Of a stretch of DNA of 64,000 nucleotides, positions 36,903-45,836 are shown in pieces (positions within the stretch are counted from its first letter, which is position 1; every line of letters starts with the position of its first letter). The stretch is taken from assembly GCF_002240415.1 (NCBI RefSeq), contig NZ_CP020028.1:4303501-4367500 (forward strand), given 5' to 3'. The position numbers and the translations under genes were made by a program. The notes below the pieces were generated by a model. The model worked only from the letters and a program-made list of their open reading frames with translations. It had not been told where the DNA came from and did no database searches. Origin of the DNA: Paenibacillus kribbensis. GTDB taxonomy: Bacteria; Bacillota; Bacilli; Paenibacillales; Paenibacillaceae.

Positions 36903-36955
36903 GAATATATAAGTAAAACTTAAAAAATGCGCAGTTGGCGCTAAAAGTACCTCGC
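36903..36955. repeat. Remnant end of the MITE-like element (inverted)
   Basis: On the minus strand GTACTTTTAGCGCC and CTGCGCA match the left part of copy B, and TTTTTTAAGTTTTACTTATATA matches the element's terminal repeat. Only about 50 bases remain, in the opposite orientation to copy B, so this looks like an internally deleted copy. Confidence 0.5.
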
Positions 36956-36965
36956 CCCTTTTGCC

Positions 36966-37877
36966 CTAACGCTTCGCTCTCGGGTCGAGCACATCCCGCA
37001 GCCCGTCACCCATCAGGTTAAAGCCCAATACGGTCAGCATGATGGATATGCCTGGAAAAATAACCGTCCACGGTGCGTTCTGGATATATTGGCGCGAATC
37101 TGACAGCATTTTGCCCCACTCCGGTTCAGGGGGTTGTGCACCCAAGCCGAGAAATCCAAGCGCCGCCGCTTCAATGATCGCTGTCCCTATCCCCAATGTT
37201 GCCTGTACAATAATGGGCGTCAGGCTATTAGGCAAAATATAACGCAGTATAATTCGTGCATTGTTCGCCCCAAGCGCTCTGGCAGACGTAATATATTCCT
37301 CCGTTTTGACACTGAGCACCTTGGAGCGAACCAATCGCCCATAGGTTGGCACGTTAACAATCGCAATAGCGTACAGCGCATTTTCCAGTGAAGGCCCTAA
37401 AATGGCTACAATGGCAATGGCCAGCAAAATCCCCGGAAACGCCAGTAAAATGTCGAATAGCCGCGAAATGACCATATCCGCCCATTTCCCATAAAACCCC
37501 GCGATCAGGCCTAAAGCTGTCCCGACGATCATTGAACCAATAACGGACAGAAAGCCGACCCACAACGAAATTCGGGCGCCATACAGCGTGCGGCTCAGCA
37601 AATCTCGACCGAGATCGTCCGTACCGAACCAATGCTCCGCCGAAGGAGGCTGCAAGCGGCTGACCAGGTTTTGCTCTTTATAATCAAAAGGAGCAATCCA
37701 AGGCGCAATCAACGCAATGATGACAAAAAAGACAATAACACTCAGACCGACTAATGCCATCTTATTATGCTGAAATGCCCTCCATGCATCCCTCCAAGGG
37801 CCGGACACGACAGGCGAATGTGTCAATATCGTGCGTGTCGTCGATATGTTGTTGGGTTCCATTGAAAATTGTGACAT
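36966..37877 (-). CDS. Peptide/oligopeptide ABC transporter permease (DppC/OppC type)
   Basis: 303 aa with about six membrane helices. The N-terminal OppC_N segment (WRAFQHNKMALVGLSVIVFF) is followed by the inner-membrane component EAA loop SARALGANNARIILRYILPN. GTDDLGRDLLSRTLYGARISL is highly characteristic. GGGGGAG lies 8 bases before ATG 37877. It forms a heterodimer with the DppB-like permease encoded 35 bases upstream. No ATPase gene lies in the operon, so ATP-binding subunits must come from elsewhere. Confidence 0.92.
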   Translation of the reverse strand: MSQFSMEPNNISTTRTILTHSPVVSGPWRDAWRAFQHNKMALVGLSVIVFFVIIALIAPWIAPFDYKEQNLVSRLQPPSAEHWFGTDDLGRDLLSRTLYGARISLWVGFLSVIGSMIVGTALGLIAGFYGKWADMVISRLFDILLAFPGILLAIAIVAILGPSLENALYAIAIVNVPTYGRLVRSKVLSVKTEEYITSARALGANNARIILRYILPNSLTPIIVQATLGIGTAIIEAAALGFLGLGAQPPEPEWGKMLSDSRQYIQNAPWTVIFPGISIMLTVLGFNLMGDGLRDVLDPRAKR

Positions 37878-37912
37878 CGGACAAGCTCCCCCTTGAGCAA
37901 TTGACGACTTGA

Positions 37913-38917
37913 TTACTGATAATGGATACGTCGGTCAAGAACCGCGTACAGCAAATCGACAATCAGATTGATGATGACGAACAGGAACGCAATGATCAAA
38001 ATTCCGCTTTGAATCACCGGATAGTCACGCGAACTGATCGCTTCAAAGATGTACCGTCCGATGCCGGGCCATGCAAAAATGGTTTCCGTCAGCACCGCTC
38101 CGCCCAGCAGCGAGCCGGTTTGAAGACCAACGACGGTAAGCACGGGAATGGCGGCATTTTTAAGCGCATGCTTGTACACCACTTGAAAAGATGCCAGCCC
38201 TTTCGCCCGAGCCGTGCGGATATAGTCCGCATCCATAACCTCCAGCATGCTGGAACGGGTTATACGCGCAATGACCGCCATCGGAATGGTTCCCAGTGCG
38301 ATGCTCGGCAGAATCAAATGCTTGATAACGGTCCACACCTGATCCATACGGCCCCCTATGATCGCATCAATAATCGCCAGATGCGTCACGGCCTCTACCG
38401 GATCGCGAGAATTCATGCGTCCAATGGAAGGAAGCCAATGCAGCTTATTTGCAAATATCCATTGCTCCATCAAGCCCAGCCAAAAAATCGGCATCGACAC
38501 CCCGACAAGCGCTATGACCATGCTGACATAGTCGAACCAAGAATTTCGCTTCCAGGCACTCACGATGCCTGCGTTCATCCCGACCACAACAGCGAAAAAC
38601 ATACTTGCCACCGTCAGCTCCAGCGTAGCCGCCAGATAAGGAACCATTTCCCGGGCAATCGGCTGTCTGGTGCGGATGGAATCGCCCAGATCTCCATGTG
38701 CCAGCTCGCCCAGATAGGTTCCATATTGCTGTAACCACGGCTTATCCAGTCCCAACTGCTCGCGTAGCGCCTGTTTGGACTGTTCTGTGGCCTTGTCTCC
38801 CAGTATGGTTTCCGCAGGATCGCCCGGAATAGCATGAATAATCGAAAACACGATGAGTGTCATGCCCAGCAACACAGGAATCAATACGGCCAGTCTTTTC
38901 AAAAAATATGCATTCAT
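37913..38917 (-). CDS. Peptide/oligopeptide ABC transporter permease (DppB/OppB type)
   Basis: 334 aa from ATG 38917 (GGTGA spaced 7; the ORF's TTG at 38923 is less likely). YFLKRLAVLIPVLLGMTLIVFSIIHAIPGDPAE is the standard DppB start. The EAA loop ARAKGLASFQVVYKHALKNAAIPVLT and the C-terminal VDLLYAVLDRRIHYQ are typical. Together with the DppC-like partner it forms the channel for di- or oligopeptides, or nickel in some relatives. Confidence 0.92.
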   Translation of the reverse strand: MNAYFLKRLAVLIPVLLGMTLIVFSIIHAIPGDPAETILGDKATEQSKQALREQLGLDKPWLQQYGTYLGELAHGDLGDSIRTRQPIAREMVPYLAATLELTVASMFFAVVVGMNAGIVSAWKRNSWFDYVSMVIALVGVSMPIFWLGLMEQWIFANKLHWLPSIGRMNSRDPVEAVTHLAIIDAIIGGRMDQVWTVIKHLILPSIALGTIPMAVIARITRSSMLEVMDADYIRTARAKGLASFQVVYKHALKNAAIPVLTVVGLQTGSLLGGAVLTETIFAWPGIGRYIFEAISSRDYPVIQSGILIIAFLFVIINLIVDLLYAVLDRRIHYQ

Positions 38918-38946
38918 ATCCAATTCACCGCCTGCTTGCGTTTAAG

Positions 38947-40602
38947 CTATTCAAAATAAACATTACCCAAAGACTCACTGCCTGTTGGAGAAGGTACATA
39001 GCCTTTGAGGGTTGTTTTTCCTGCCATCACAGGTGTTGTGTGTACCAAAGGAATCCAGGGAGCATCTTTTTTAATGATTTCCTGTGCTTGCTTATACAGC
39101 TCAGCACGTTTGTCCTGATCGACTTCCGTTTGAGCTTTTACCAAAATTTTGTGTAGCTCCTCATTTACATAAAAGCTGCGGTTATTGCCTGGAATCGTAT
39201 CCTTGTCCAGCAGTGTGTACAAGAAGTTATCCGGGTCGCCATTGTCCCCGTTCCATCCCAGCATATACAAATCGTCCTTCTCTCCCCCTTTAAGATCATC
39301 CAGATACGTAGCCCATTCCGGGGATTGAATGTTTACTTTGACACCAATTTTTTCAAAATCCGCCTGAATGGCCTCTGCCACCTTTTTGCCGTCAGGCATA
39401 TAGGGACGAGATACAGGCATGGCATAGAAGGTTAACGGCTCAGGAAGTCCGTTAGGAAAACCCGCTTCCGCCAGCAAGGCTTTGGCCTTGTTCAGATCAT
39501 AGGCATAATCCTGAATACTATCGTTATATCCCCATAACGTAGGCGGCATCGGATTGACCGCAGGCTTGGCCTGTCCGGCAAACAATGCATCAATGATGGC
39601 CTGCTTGTTCACCGCGTGGTTCAGCGCCTGCCGTACCTTGGGATTATTGAATGTCTTTTTCTTCAAGTTAAAACCAATGTACGCCACGTTAAAGGATGGA
39701 CGTTCAATTTTCACTAACTCACTGTTACCTTCCAGTTGCTTCACATCATCCGGATTCATATCGTCCATCAGATCAATTTCCCCGTTTTGCAAAGCATTAA
39801 AGCGCGCGGTATTGTCGGGTATAGAGCGAACAATGACCTTAGCCAGCTTCGGCTGCCCCTCTTTCCAATAGGTTGGATTTTTCTCCAGCGTGATGGAGTC
39901 ATTCCGTTTCCATTCCTTAAATACGAACGGCCCTGTACCGACCGGATTGCTTTTGAAATCAGCTTTTTTCTCCTGAACGGCCTTAGGGCTGGCGATTCCA
40001 AACGTAGCCATGGCCAAATTTTGCAGAAAAGGAGCCTGCGGCTTACTCAGCGTAAATTGAACGGTGTTGGCATCTAGGGCTTTGACCGATTTGATCACCC
40101 GGCTTTCCTCGGAACCAAACATGGAATCATAGTAATCAAAGGAGTCTCCCTCATATTTATACGGACTTTTCGGATCAGCCCAGCGCTCAAAATTAAAAAC
40201 AACCGCTTCCGCATTAAAGTCGGTTCCATCATGGAATTTCACGCCCTGACGTAGCTTGAATGTATAGATCAAGCCGTCTGGTGATACTTCCCAGCTTTCT
40301 GCCAATCCCGGCTGTATAATCGTGGTGCCGTCTTTATACTCCAACAGGGTATCAAATACCTGGTGTGTGATTTTAAGTGACTCGCCATCGGTCACAATAG
40401 CAGGGTCCAGCGCCACGGAATCTCCACCGCGCCCATAAATTAGCGTATCCTGCACACCTTCTCCCGCTCCGCCTGACGGTTGTCCTGCCTCTGGTTTCGC
40501 TCCTTCACCTGATCCTCCACAACCGGAAAGCACCAGAACAAATCCCAGCGCAAGCACCAGCAGTACGGTCCAGATATTGTGCTTTGCGTACTTTTTGCTC
40601 AT
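38947..40602 (-). CDS. ABC transporter substrate-binding lipoprotein (SBP_bac_5, DppA/OppA type)
   Basis: 551 aa from ATG 40602 (GAAAGGGG, 8-base spacing). The signal peptide ends in the lipobox VLSGC (Cys ~27), followed by a Gly/Pro-rich tether. The SBP_bac_5 signature VKFHDGTDFNAEAVVFNFERWADP is near residue 110, and VRQALNHAVNKQAIIDAL near 310. It captures peptides outside the membrane for the two permeases encoded next. First gene of a three-gene operon ending at the 36.85 kb terminator. Confidence 0.93.
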   Translation of the reverse strand: MSKKYAKHNIWTVLLVLALGFVLVLSGCGGSGEGAKPEAGQPSGGAGEGVQDTLIYGRGGDSVALDPAIVTDGESLKITHQVFDTLLEYKDGTTIIQPGLAESWEVSPDGLIYTFKLRQGVKFHDGTDFNAEAVVFNFERWADPKSPYKYEGDSFDYYDSMFGSEESRVIKSVKALDANTVQFTLSKPQAPFLQNLAMATFGIASPKAVQEKKADFKSNPVGTGPFVFKEWKRNDSITLEKNPTYWKEGQPKLAKVIVRSIPDNTARFNALQNGEIDLMDDMNPDDVKQLEGNSELVKIERPSFNVAYIGFNLKKKTFNNPKVRQALNHAVNKQAIIDALFAGQAKPAVNPMPPTLWGYNDSIQDYAYDLNKAKALLAEAGFPNGLPEPLTFYAMPVSRPYMPDGKKVAEAIQADFEKIGVKVNIQSPEWATYLDDLKGGEKDDLYMLGWNGDNGDPDNFLYTLLDKDTIPGNNRSFYVNEELHKILVKAQTEVDQDKRAELYKQAQEIIKKDAPWIPLVHTTPVMAGKTTLKGYVPSPTGSESLGNVYFE

Positions 40603-41541
40603 GCAGCAAACCCCTTTCACACCTTATATATTGTTAATTCTTTGATACTGGATGGAAGCCAATCCTATGGGCTGGCATGACAAGCTTGTCCTCAAGCTGT
40701 AGTCCCAAGTTCCGAGTTCATCAAAAGGTGTAATAGCAGGGCAGGTATGTAGGTTCTATGGACAGGCTTTTTTTGGGAAAATACGGGTATAAAAACTTTC
40801 TTAATCTAGTGGTTGAGTGCTTTAGAGTATAATCAGTAGATATAATTAAAACGAAGTGGAGTATGTTAGATCGTGGTGAAAGTGTGACATATACTCACAA
40901 GCAGTGAATATTATGTTCAAACAAAGCTGATTAATGGATACTTTACTATAAAATCTGGAAGCAGACAAGGGTGCTTTTCATACATTTTGATATATTTTTA
41001 TGCATCATGTTAATTAATATTACAAATAAACTTACACAAGTATATTAAAATAAATGCTCCTGCTTGTAATCCTCATTTTCCAGCAGAAGCATGACTTTAT
41101 TTCAAAAATGTATCCAGCACCAAATCTACTGCAACGGCTTCAGCTCCTTTTGAACTCCTTTAAAGATGGAAAAATAATTGCCAGGCACTATGTGGGTGAA
41201 CATATTCCGCTTACAATATAAGTACCATCCTTTATATCCCAATTCCTAAGGTATGTACTGAAATAAACAAACATACAAGTGCTCTGATAACTTCCCAGCA
41301 ATCCACTCCACCCAGTTCATGAAATTCAGACAGCAAGAGTAGTACACTGATCGGAAATGTTCAAGAAGGAAAATATAGCAAAATTTATGGATATGTATGT
41401 TCAATTTAGCCAAGAGGACATCGAATTGCTTTTTTGAATAAGGGCAGGCGGTTGCCTTGAACCGCCTGTCTATTTATGTTTCAGGCGTATAGCTTGGCTC
41501 ACATGAAAATAATTTCTTCTGGGCATAAGATTTGCAAAAGA
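40603..41541. other. AT-rich intergenic region between the peptide transporter and the tail operon
   Basis: No confident gene. It contains a terminator-like 11-bp stem with one mismatch at 41054-41092 (T-rich on both sides), a 9-bp stem at 41445-41468, and two short plus-strand ORFs: 41108-41221, 37 aa, and 41357-41437, 26 aa, ending EDIELLF. These ORFs look like debris of a lost gene rather than functional genes. The region marks the left border of the phage-tail locus. Confidence 0.5.
41445..41468. terminator. Hairpin, possible end of the tail operon
   Basis: CAGGCGGTT and AACCGCCTG form a 9-bp stem around a 6-base loop, about 75 bases past the lysozyme stop codon. The minus-strand tail is only moderately T-rich, so termination there may be weak; the plus-strand side is more T-rich. 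Confidence 0.45.
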
Positions 41542-42507
41542 TCATTTGCTTGTTTTAAATACACCCAGACGGTTCAGCACGACCAATAAACGATAAAAAT
41601 CGTAGCTACTTGGCAGCTTCGCATCCACAATCGGGCTTGCCGGATTAAATGCCACGGCGGCGGCTATAGCTTCCTTCGCCCAGGTCGGCACAGGCATAGC
41701 CTGACGGGCCTCCAGTTCAGCTACTCGCTGGTCTACTTTTTTAATATATGCACTCTGTTCATTCAATGTCTGTTTGAGCACATCCTTGCTATTTTCAAGC
41801 GCGGCGACCTGCTGCTGCAAGGCTATAAATGTTGCTTTTTCCTCTGCTGTCATCGGCTCATCCTCCTCTTCTCCTGCAAATGCCTGACGTAGCTCGGCCT
41901 CTGTACCAGCGTATACATTCAGGTCAACAGGTCCTTGAATTCCATCAACCCGTCCGCTATCGCTGTATTGCCAAAAATCCCAGCTTTTCCATGCCGTGGT
42001 ATCACCAGGCACACGCGTGCTATAGCGTGCGATCCACAGCTTATAGCTACCCAGCGGAGCTTTGAAATGGGCAGCAAAAGCGTTGCCCGTATATACCATC
42101 GGCTTGCGGCCGCTTACCTGTTCAAACTCCGTTAAAAATGCGAGTGCAACCTCGTGAATCGCGGCTGAGCTAAGCCCACCCGGATTGTTTTCATAATCCA
42201 TTACCGCTGGAAAATCCAGCGTTTTTGCGCCGCCCACCTGATCCAGCACCTCAGCAAAATGCCTTGCTTCCGCTTTTGCTGCGTTGACACTGGTCGCATC
42301 TACAAAATGGTAAGCTCCCAGCAGAATCCCGGCTGCTCTCGCACCTTTTGCATTCGTGATAAATGTCGGATCGACGTAGCGCTGTCCTTGGCTCGCTTTA
42401 ATAAAGGCAAACGATTTGCCATCAGCACGTACACGTTTCCAATCAATCGTTCCCTGGTATCGGGACACATCAATGCCTTCGGCAGCGTTAGAACTGCGAT
42501 TTTGCAT
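41542..42507 (-). CDS. GH25 muramidase (endolysin of the tail locus)
   Basis: 321 aa. The N-terminal GH25 domain (~8-205) has GIDVSRYQGTIDWKRV (first catalytic Asp), KASQG, LGAYHFVDA, FPAVMDYENNPGG (Asp/Glu pair) and DFWQYSDSGRVDGIQGPVDLNVYAG. A coiled-coil (~220-270) leads to a short C-terminal region (~275-321) of the kind seen in Paenibacillus phage lysozymes. It cleaves the MurNAc-GlcNAc bond. With no signal peptide it needs the holin encoded upstream for release. Last gene of the tail operon. Confidence 0.92.
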   Translation of the reverse strand: MQNRSSNAAEGIDVSRYQGTIDWKRVRADGKSFAFIKASQGQRYVDPTFITNAKGARAAGILLGAYHFVDATSVNAAKAEARHFAEVLDQVGGAKTLDFPAVMDYENNPGGLSSAAIHEVALAFLTEFEQVSGRKPMVYTGNAFAAHFKAPLGSYKLWIARYSTRVPGDTTAWKSWDFWQYSDSGRVDGIQGPVDLNVYAGTEAELRQAFAGEEEDEPMTAEEKATFIALQQQVAALENSKDVLKQTLNEQSAYIKKVDQRVAELEARQAMPVPTWAKEAIAAAVAFNPASPIVDAKLPSSYDFYRLLVVLNRLGVFKTSK

Positions 42508-42674
42508 AAGGCGTCCCCTCCTTATCTATTTTTGATCATGTATCCCAACTATGTCTTGGTTATCCATATGCTTGGACCACTGAAACGGTCCGGGCTTTTC
42601 CATCTTTGCGCTGAAAATAGGGCAAACGTGGATTCCGCTCCTACTACCCTTATGCTGAGTTACGGATGACACTT

Positions 42675-43121
42675 TTATGAAGCTTTATTCCCTTTGCCAG
42701 AAGGGTCTGCCGGCTTTTTCTTTTCCCCGCTCGACTTGGATTCAAAAATGGCTACCGCATTCCGCAAAATATCCGGCATCGGCACCCCCATTCTGCCTAC
42801 ATTTTCAATAATGGACAGCAGCTCATTCGCCAAATAAAAGAAAACGACGGCATCCCGGAAATAATGTGCATCCCCCAGAATACCGTCGATCAGATGAGCC
42901 ACCGTAATCATCAAAAACACCGTAACCTTGCGAAAAACACCATAATAGCCCTGGCGGCTTTTCAATTGCCCATTAATCCAGGCCGCCGCCCAGCCTGTAA
43001 AAAAGTCGATAATGACCATCCATAGCAACAGCGTCAGCATCGTCGTCCACCCTCCGAAAAAATAACCGATCAGGGTCCCCGTGGAAAACCCCAGCCAAAT
43101 CTGATCGATTTTTTCATGCAT
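42675..43121 (-). CDS. Phage holin (phi-LC3/toxin-secretion holin family)
   Basis: 148 aa from ATG 43121, with AGGGGG spaced well. Three or four hydrophobic segments (~12-30, ~33-52, ~65-83, ~95-112) are followed by a charged Lys/Ser tail. The block WMVIIDFFTGWAAAWINGQLKSRQGYYGVFRKVTVFLMI is the diagnostic motif of holin family PF05105. It would open the membrane to release the lysozyme and the tail particles. A gap of about 165 bases without a gene separates it from the lysozyme. Confidence 0.9.
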   Translation of the reverse strand: MHEKIDQIWLGFSTGTLIGYFFGGWTTMLTLLLWMVIIDFFTGWAAAWINGQLKSRQGYYGVFRKVTVFLMITVAHLIDGILGDAHYFRDAVVFFYLANELLSIIENVGRMGVPMPDILRNAVAIFESKSSGEKKKPADPSGKGNKAS

Positions 43122-43220
43122 ATTTGTTCCCCCTTTTGAATCAAGGTGTAAAATGAATGCCCTTGGATTGTCCAAAGGCATAAAGCACATAAATCAAAAA
43201 TTTGTATGAGTTTTCCTAAT

Positions 43221-44099
43221 TTATTCGAAAGCATACCATTGATAAGCTTGTGTTTTAACATTATTGGACATATAAACGGTTGCACTAATATTAAAATTAA
43301 ACCCACCTGCTATACCTGAATAAGAAACAGAAGCATCTGCACCTCTATAAGTACGAATACCTGCGAGATTGCTAATATAGCCATTATAATCACTAGTACT
43401 ACTGGAAATTGCTATATTAACCAATACGATACTTGGCGTAAACGACAATCCTGAGATTGCTAACGATATTGTAGGATTAGTAGAAGTAACAGATACCTGA
43501 CCATTAAAATTTCCACTTGCGGATTTTTTAGAAGATAATCCACTTATTGCTGCCGCTAACTGATCTCCTGTCATCCCAGAGTTGGCGTTGCCGCCCTTGC
43601 CAGTGATAGCGTTAGCGACCTTTAATTTAAGATCACTGGCTTGTGTAAAAGCCTGGTCGGCCCGGCTGTAAGCCTCATTTGCTCGATCATTAGCCGCCTT
43701 TACCGCACTGGGCGTAGCTGCCTGATCTGTAGCTGTGCTCCCTGTAGAAGTATTAAGCTGCACAATCCCTCTCGCCTGTGTTGAGGCAGAAGGCAAATCC
43801 GATGCCGGGTGACTATGCTGCTTTGGTGCTGCATATTGCTCTGTATACTTCTTGGCGTTAGCTTCTGCTGCACTCCATGCCGCTTGCTTGGCTGCTGTAA
43901 CGTGTAGATCTGTATTGCTGGCGTGACTTTCCAATGCTTCCTTGGAAGCAACACCGTTTCCAGCCGGATCCTTTTTGATGCTTTCAATCTGCTCGGCCAG
44001 TCCCTGGTCATTCGTGTACAGAGTATCAATTGGTACATTTAGAACGTCCGCATGTCCCTGATCAGTAGTAACAAATCTGCGTGGCTGTTGTATACTCAT
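43221..44099 (-). CDS. Tail fibre protein, second module
   Basis: 292 aa from ATG 44099 (AGGAGG spaced 9; the ATG at 44108 touches the site). Residues ~95-150 contain the phage tail-fibre repeat type (HSHPASDLPSASTQARGIVQL with Ala-rich heptads DRANEAYSRADQAF). The C-terminal ~100 residues are Ser/Asn/Ile-rich beta and end in YQWYAFE, probably the receptor-binding tip. Its base composition is more AT-rich in the tip-coding part (43.2-43.55 kb) than in the shaft, which suggests exchange of the tip. Confidence 0.75.
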   Translation of the reverse strand: MSIQQPRRFVTTDQGHADVLNVPIDTLYTNDQGLAEQIESIKKDPAGNGVASKEALESHASNTDLHVTAAKQAAWSAAEANAKKYTEQYAAPKQHSHPASDLPSASTQARGIVQLNTSTGSTATDQAATPSAVKAANDRANEAYSRADQAFTQASDLKLKVANAITGKGGNANSGMTGDQLAAAISGLSSKKSASGNFNGQVSVTSTNPTISLAISGLSFTPSIVLVNIAISSSTSDYNGYISNLAGIRTYRGADASVSYSGIAGGFNFNISATVYMSNNVKTQAYQWYAFE

Positions 44100-44113
44100 A
44101 CTTTTCATCCTCC

Positions 44114-44503
44114 TTAATAAATGTCATCAATCTCGAAAACAAACTCCATATCACTGTCCTTGACCTTGTTGCTCATTGTCCGAACGGCAGTCAGCTTACC
44201 CGCTGTATCTACTAAAGCAAGCTCATTAATGGTCTCACCCGCTAATTCGGTTTCCGCAAGTGAACAGATATAGCGGATTGTCGCAGGGGCAATGAATTCA
44301 TAGCTGGTAATATCCTTCTGGACGAGCTCCTTTTTCAACGTCTGCTCCGTTCCGTCCAAAGGCAGTGGCTCCCCCGCTTGATCTACACCTCCGCTGCCAA
44401 ACGCCATTTTTATCACTTTTGTCAGCGTTCCTCCCTCAGCTCGGGCACGCGCCATTTGTTCTCTTGCGTAAGCAGTCGTAATTGTCAGAACTTGTTCTGC
44501 CAT
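44114..44503 (-). CDS. Phage tail-collar-like (DUF3751-type) protein
   Basis: 129 aa from ATG 44503. LTITTAYAREQMARARAEGGTLTKVIKMAFGSGGVD is like the N-terminus of phage tail-collar/fibre adaptor proteins, in which a beta-rich plug connects fibres to the baseplate. NELALVDTAGKLTAVRTMSNKVKDSDMEFVFEIDD continues that fold. It sits between the second XkdU-like gene and the second fibre gene, which fits an adaptor role. The family assignment is tentative. Confidence 0.55.
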   Translation of the reverse strand: MAEQVLTITTAYAREQMARARAEGGTLTKVIKMAFGSGGVDQAGEPLPLDGTEQTLKKELVQKDITSYEFIAPATIRYICSLAETELAGETINELALVDTAGKLTAVRTMSNKVKDSDMEFVFEIDDIY

Positions 44504-44616
44504 GCTTACCATCCTTTCTATTTTCAAATTAAAATTTATTCTTGGATAATTAGTTCGCAGGGCAGCCATGCCCGTTTTCAAGCTATTTCCAGTGTTGAAT
44601 GAGCTGCATGAGCTTT

Positions 44617-45408
44617 TTAAATGGAAACAATTGTCTCACTTGAGCTTAGCATCTGGCTTCCATCCAGCTTCATACTCCCATCCAACTTCCAATAATGGTC
44701 TCGAATCTTCATACTGCCTTCCTGATAATTATTCACATGATGCATGACAACAAGCTTCATAAGGTTCGAATTCCGTAAGCGTTCCCCAGTCCACCCGGAC
44801 AATGAAGCAACTCCATTCAGTAGCTCAATACCATCAAAATACCACGGCCTCCCGCCAAAAAAACGAACTCTCGAGCGTAATCGAATACGAGGAACTATTT
44901 CATTCTTATGAAGAAATGCAAGTCTAGTCTTGTTATTCATATAAAAAGCAAGGTGAGCAGGCTTAATATCCTCTATGATCTTTTTAAAATCAACCATATT
45001 ATCAGGGATACGGTTTTCAAAGCTTATACCGAACTTGTACTCGGTCGGTTCAAAATCTACTTGTCCATCGACACCAAATGAGTTCATGATTTTCCGTATT
45101 AAATCTCCTGAAAATTTGCCGCTCCCACGGAGTTTAGATTCCACAACGGATCGTCGTTGCTCCAATGGCTTTTCCAAATAAATCGGGATGCCTAGCTCCA
45201 TCTCCCAACGTTCCAGCGCCCAAGTGGCAGTGCGAACATAAAACTGGGCTAACGTATCATCGAGCGCGAGATATAGAGCATCCAACTCGCTACCCTTAAC
45301 ATCCATATCGACGTGCATGACACGGGATGCTTCGTAATAGGCTGGAAGATAAGAAAATAGCTCCCGGCCTCGTACGCTGCTCATTTGATTTTTTATATCA
45401 CTGCCCAT
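44617..45408 (-). CDS. XkdU/YmfQ-like baseplate protein, second copy with extended C-terminus
   Basis: 263 aa. The first ~175 residues are clearly related to the XkdU-like protein at 49.0-49.65 kb (RGRELFSYLPAYYEASRVM, KGSELDALYLALDDT, RTATWALERWEMELGI, RRSVVESKLRGSGKFSG). About 85 further residues, with KIRDHYWKLDGSMKLDG, resemble the short beta repeats of tail-wedge or fibre-attachment domains. It would place an alternative fibre on the baseplate. The start at 45408 lies inside the small ORF 45398-45481. Confidence 0.85.
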   Translation of the reverse strand: MGSDIKNQMSSVRGRELFSYLPAYYEASRVMHVDMDVKGSELDALYLALDDTLAQFYVRTATWALERWEMELGIPIYLEKPLEQRRSVVESKLRGSGKFSGDLIRKIMNSFGVDGQVDFEPTEYKFGISFENRIPDNMVDFKKIIEDIKPAHLAFYMNNKTRLAFLHKNEIVPRIRLRSRVRFFGGRPWYFDGIELLNGVASLSGWTGERLRNSNLMKLVVMHHVNNYQEGSMKIRDHYWKLDGSMKLDGSQMLSSSETIVSI

Positions 45409-45481
45409 TGATGCTCACATCCCCAGCTCTGCCGCCTGTCCGAAATTGAATCCTTTTAAAAGTATTCATTCTTTCATACAT
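45398..45481 (-). CDS. Very small phage-locus ORF, 27 aa
   Basis: ATG 45481 has an excellent AAAGGAGG with 7-base spacing, located inside the end of the 103-aa gene. The ORF (MYERMNTFKRIQF...) stops at 45398, 11 bases into the second XkdU-like gene. The strong site and the nested overlaps argue for translation, perhaps as a coupling peptide for the next gene. No family is recognised. Confidence 0.4.
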   Translation of the reverse strand: MYERMNTFKRIQFRTGGRAGDVSINGQ

Positions 45482-45777
45482 GCTTGTTCCTCCTTTGGGT
45501 ACAGGCTTTTTTGCTCTGTTCTCTTGCGGAAAATAGAGCTATACCATTTAACCGTCTCTCGCTGTGTATTGGAAACCTCCATAGATGACAAATCTTCCAC
45601 GTTTTCCGACACCAGATCAGAACGATGGGATAAAATCATTTTCATCACCTGTTCACGTTGCTTTTCATCTAAAGCGTAGCTTCCAATGATGGTCGCTATA
45701 TCTCCCTCTCCCTGGTCATAACGGGTGATGCAAGCACGAGCACAAATACGCAATTGAGTCTCTGTTAGAGTTGCCAT
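45466..45777 (-). CDS. Hypothetical phage-locus protein, 103 aa
   Basis: Starts at ATG 45777, with GAGGTGA about 13 bases upstream. Residues ~10-50 (RACITRYDQGEGDIATIIGSYALDEKQREQV) recall the short helical XkdX-type proteins encoded next to fibre genes in PBSX-like loci. The remainder is charged. Function unknown. It separates the two fibre modules. Confidence 0.55.
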   Translation of the reverse strand: MATLTETQLRICARACITRYDQGEGDIATIIGSYALDEKQREQVMKMILSHRSDLVSENVEDLSSMEVSNTQRETVKWYSSIFRKRTEQKSLYPKEEQACMKE

Positions 45778-45836
45778 AGTGATGACTTCACCTCTTTTGT
45801 ATAAATTTTGTTGCTGTATATAGTAATCAGTACACG

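Noticed and set aside
40840..40935. Plus-strand promoter-like TATAAT boxes followed by a 14-codon ORF
   Set aside because: -35 spacing is poor and the ORF has no spaced ribosome site; AT-rich sequence gives such matches by chance.
41108..41437. Two short plus-strand ORFs, 37 and 26 aa, left of the lysozyme gene
   Set aside because: No family recognised, weak ribosome sites; more likely remnants of a lost gene than functional genes.
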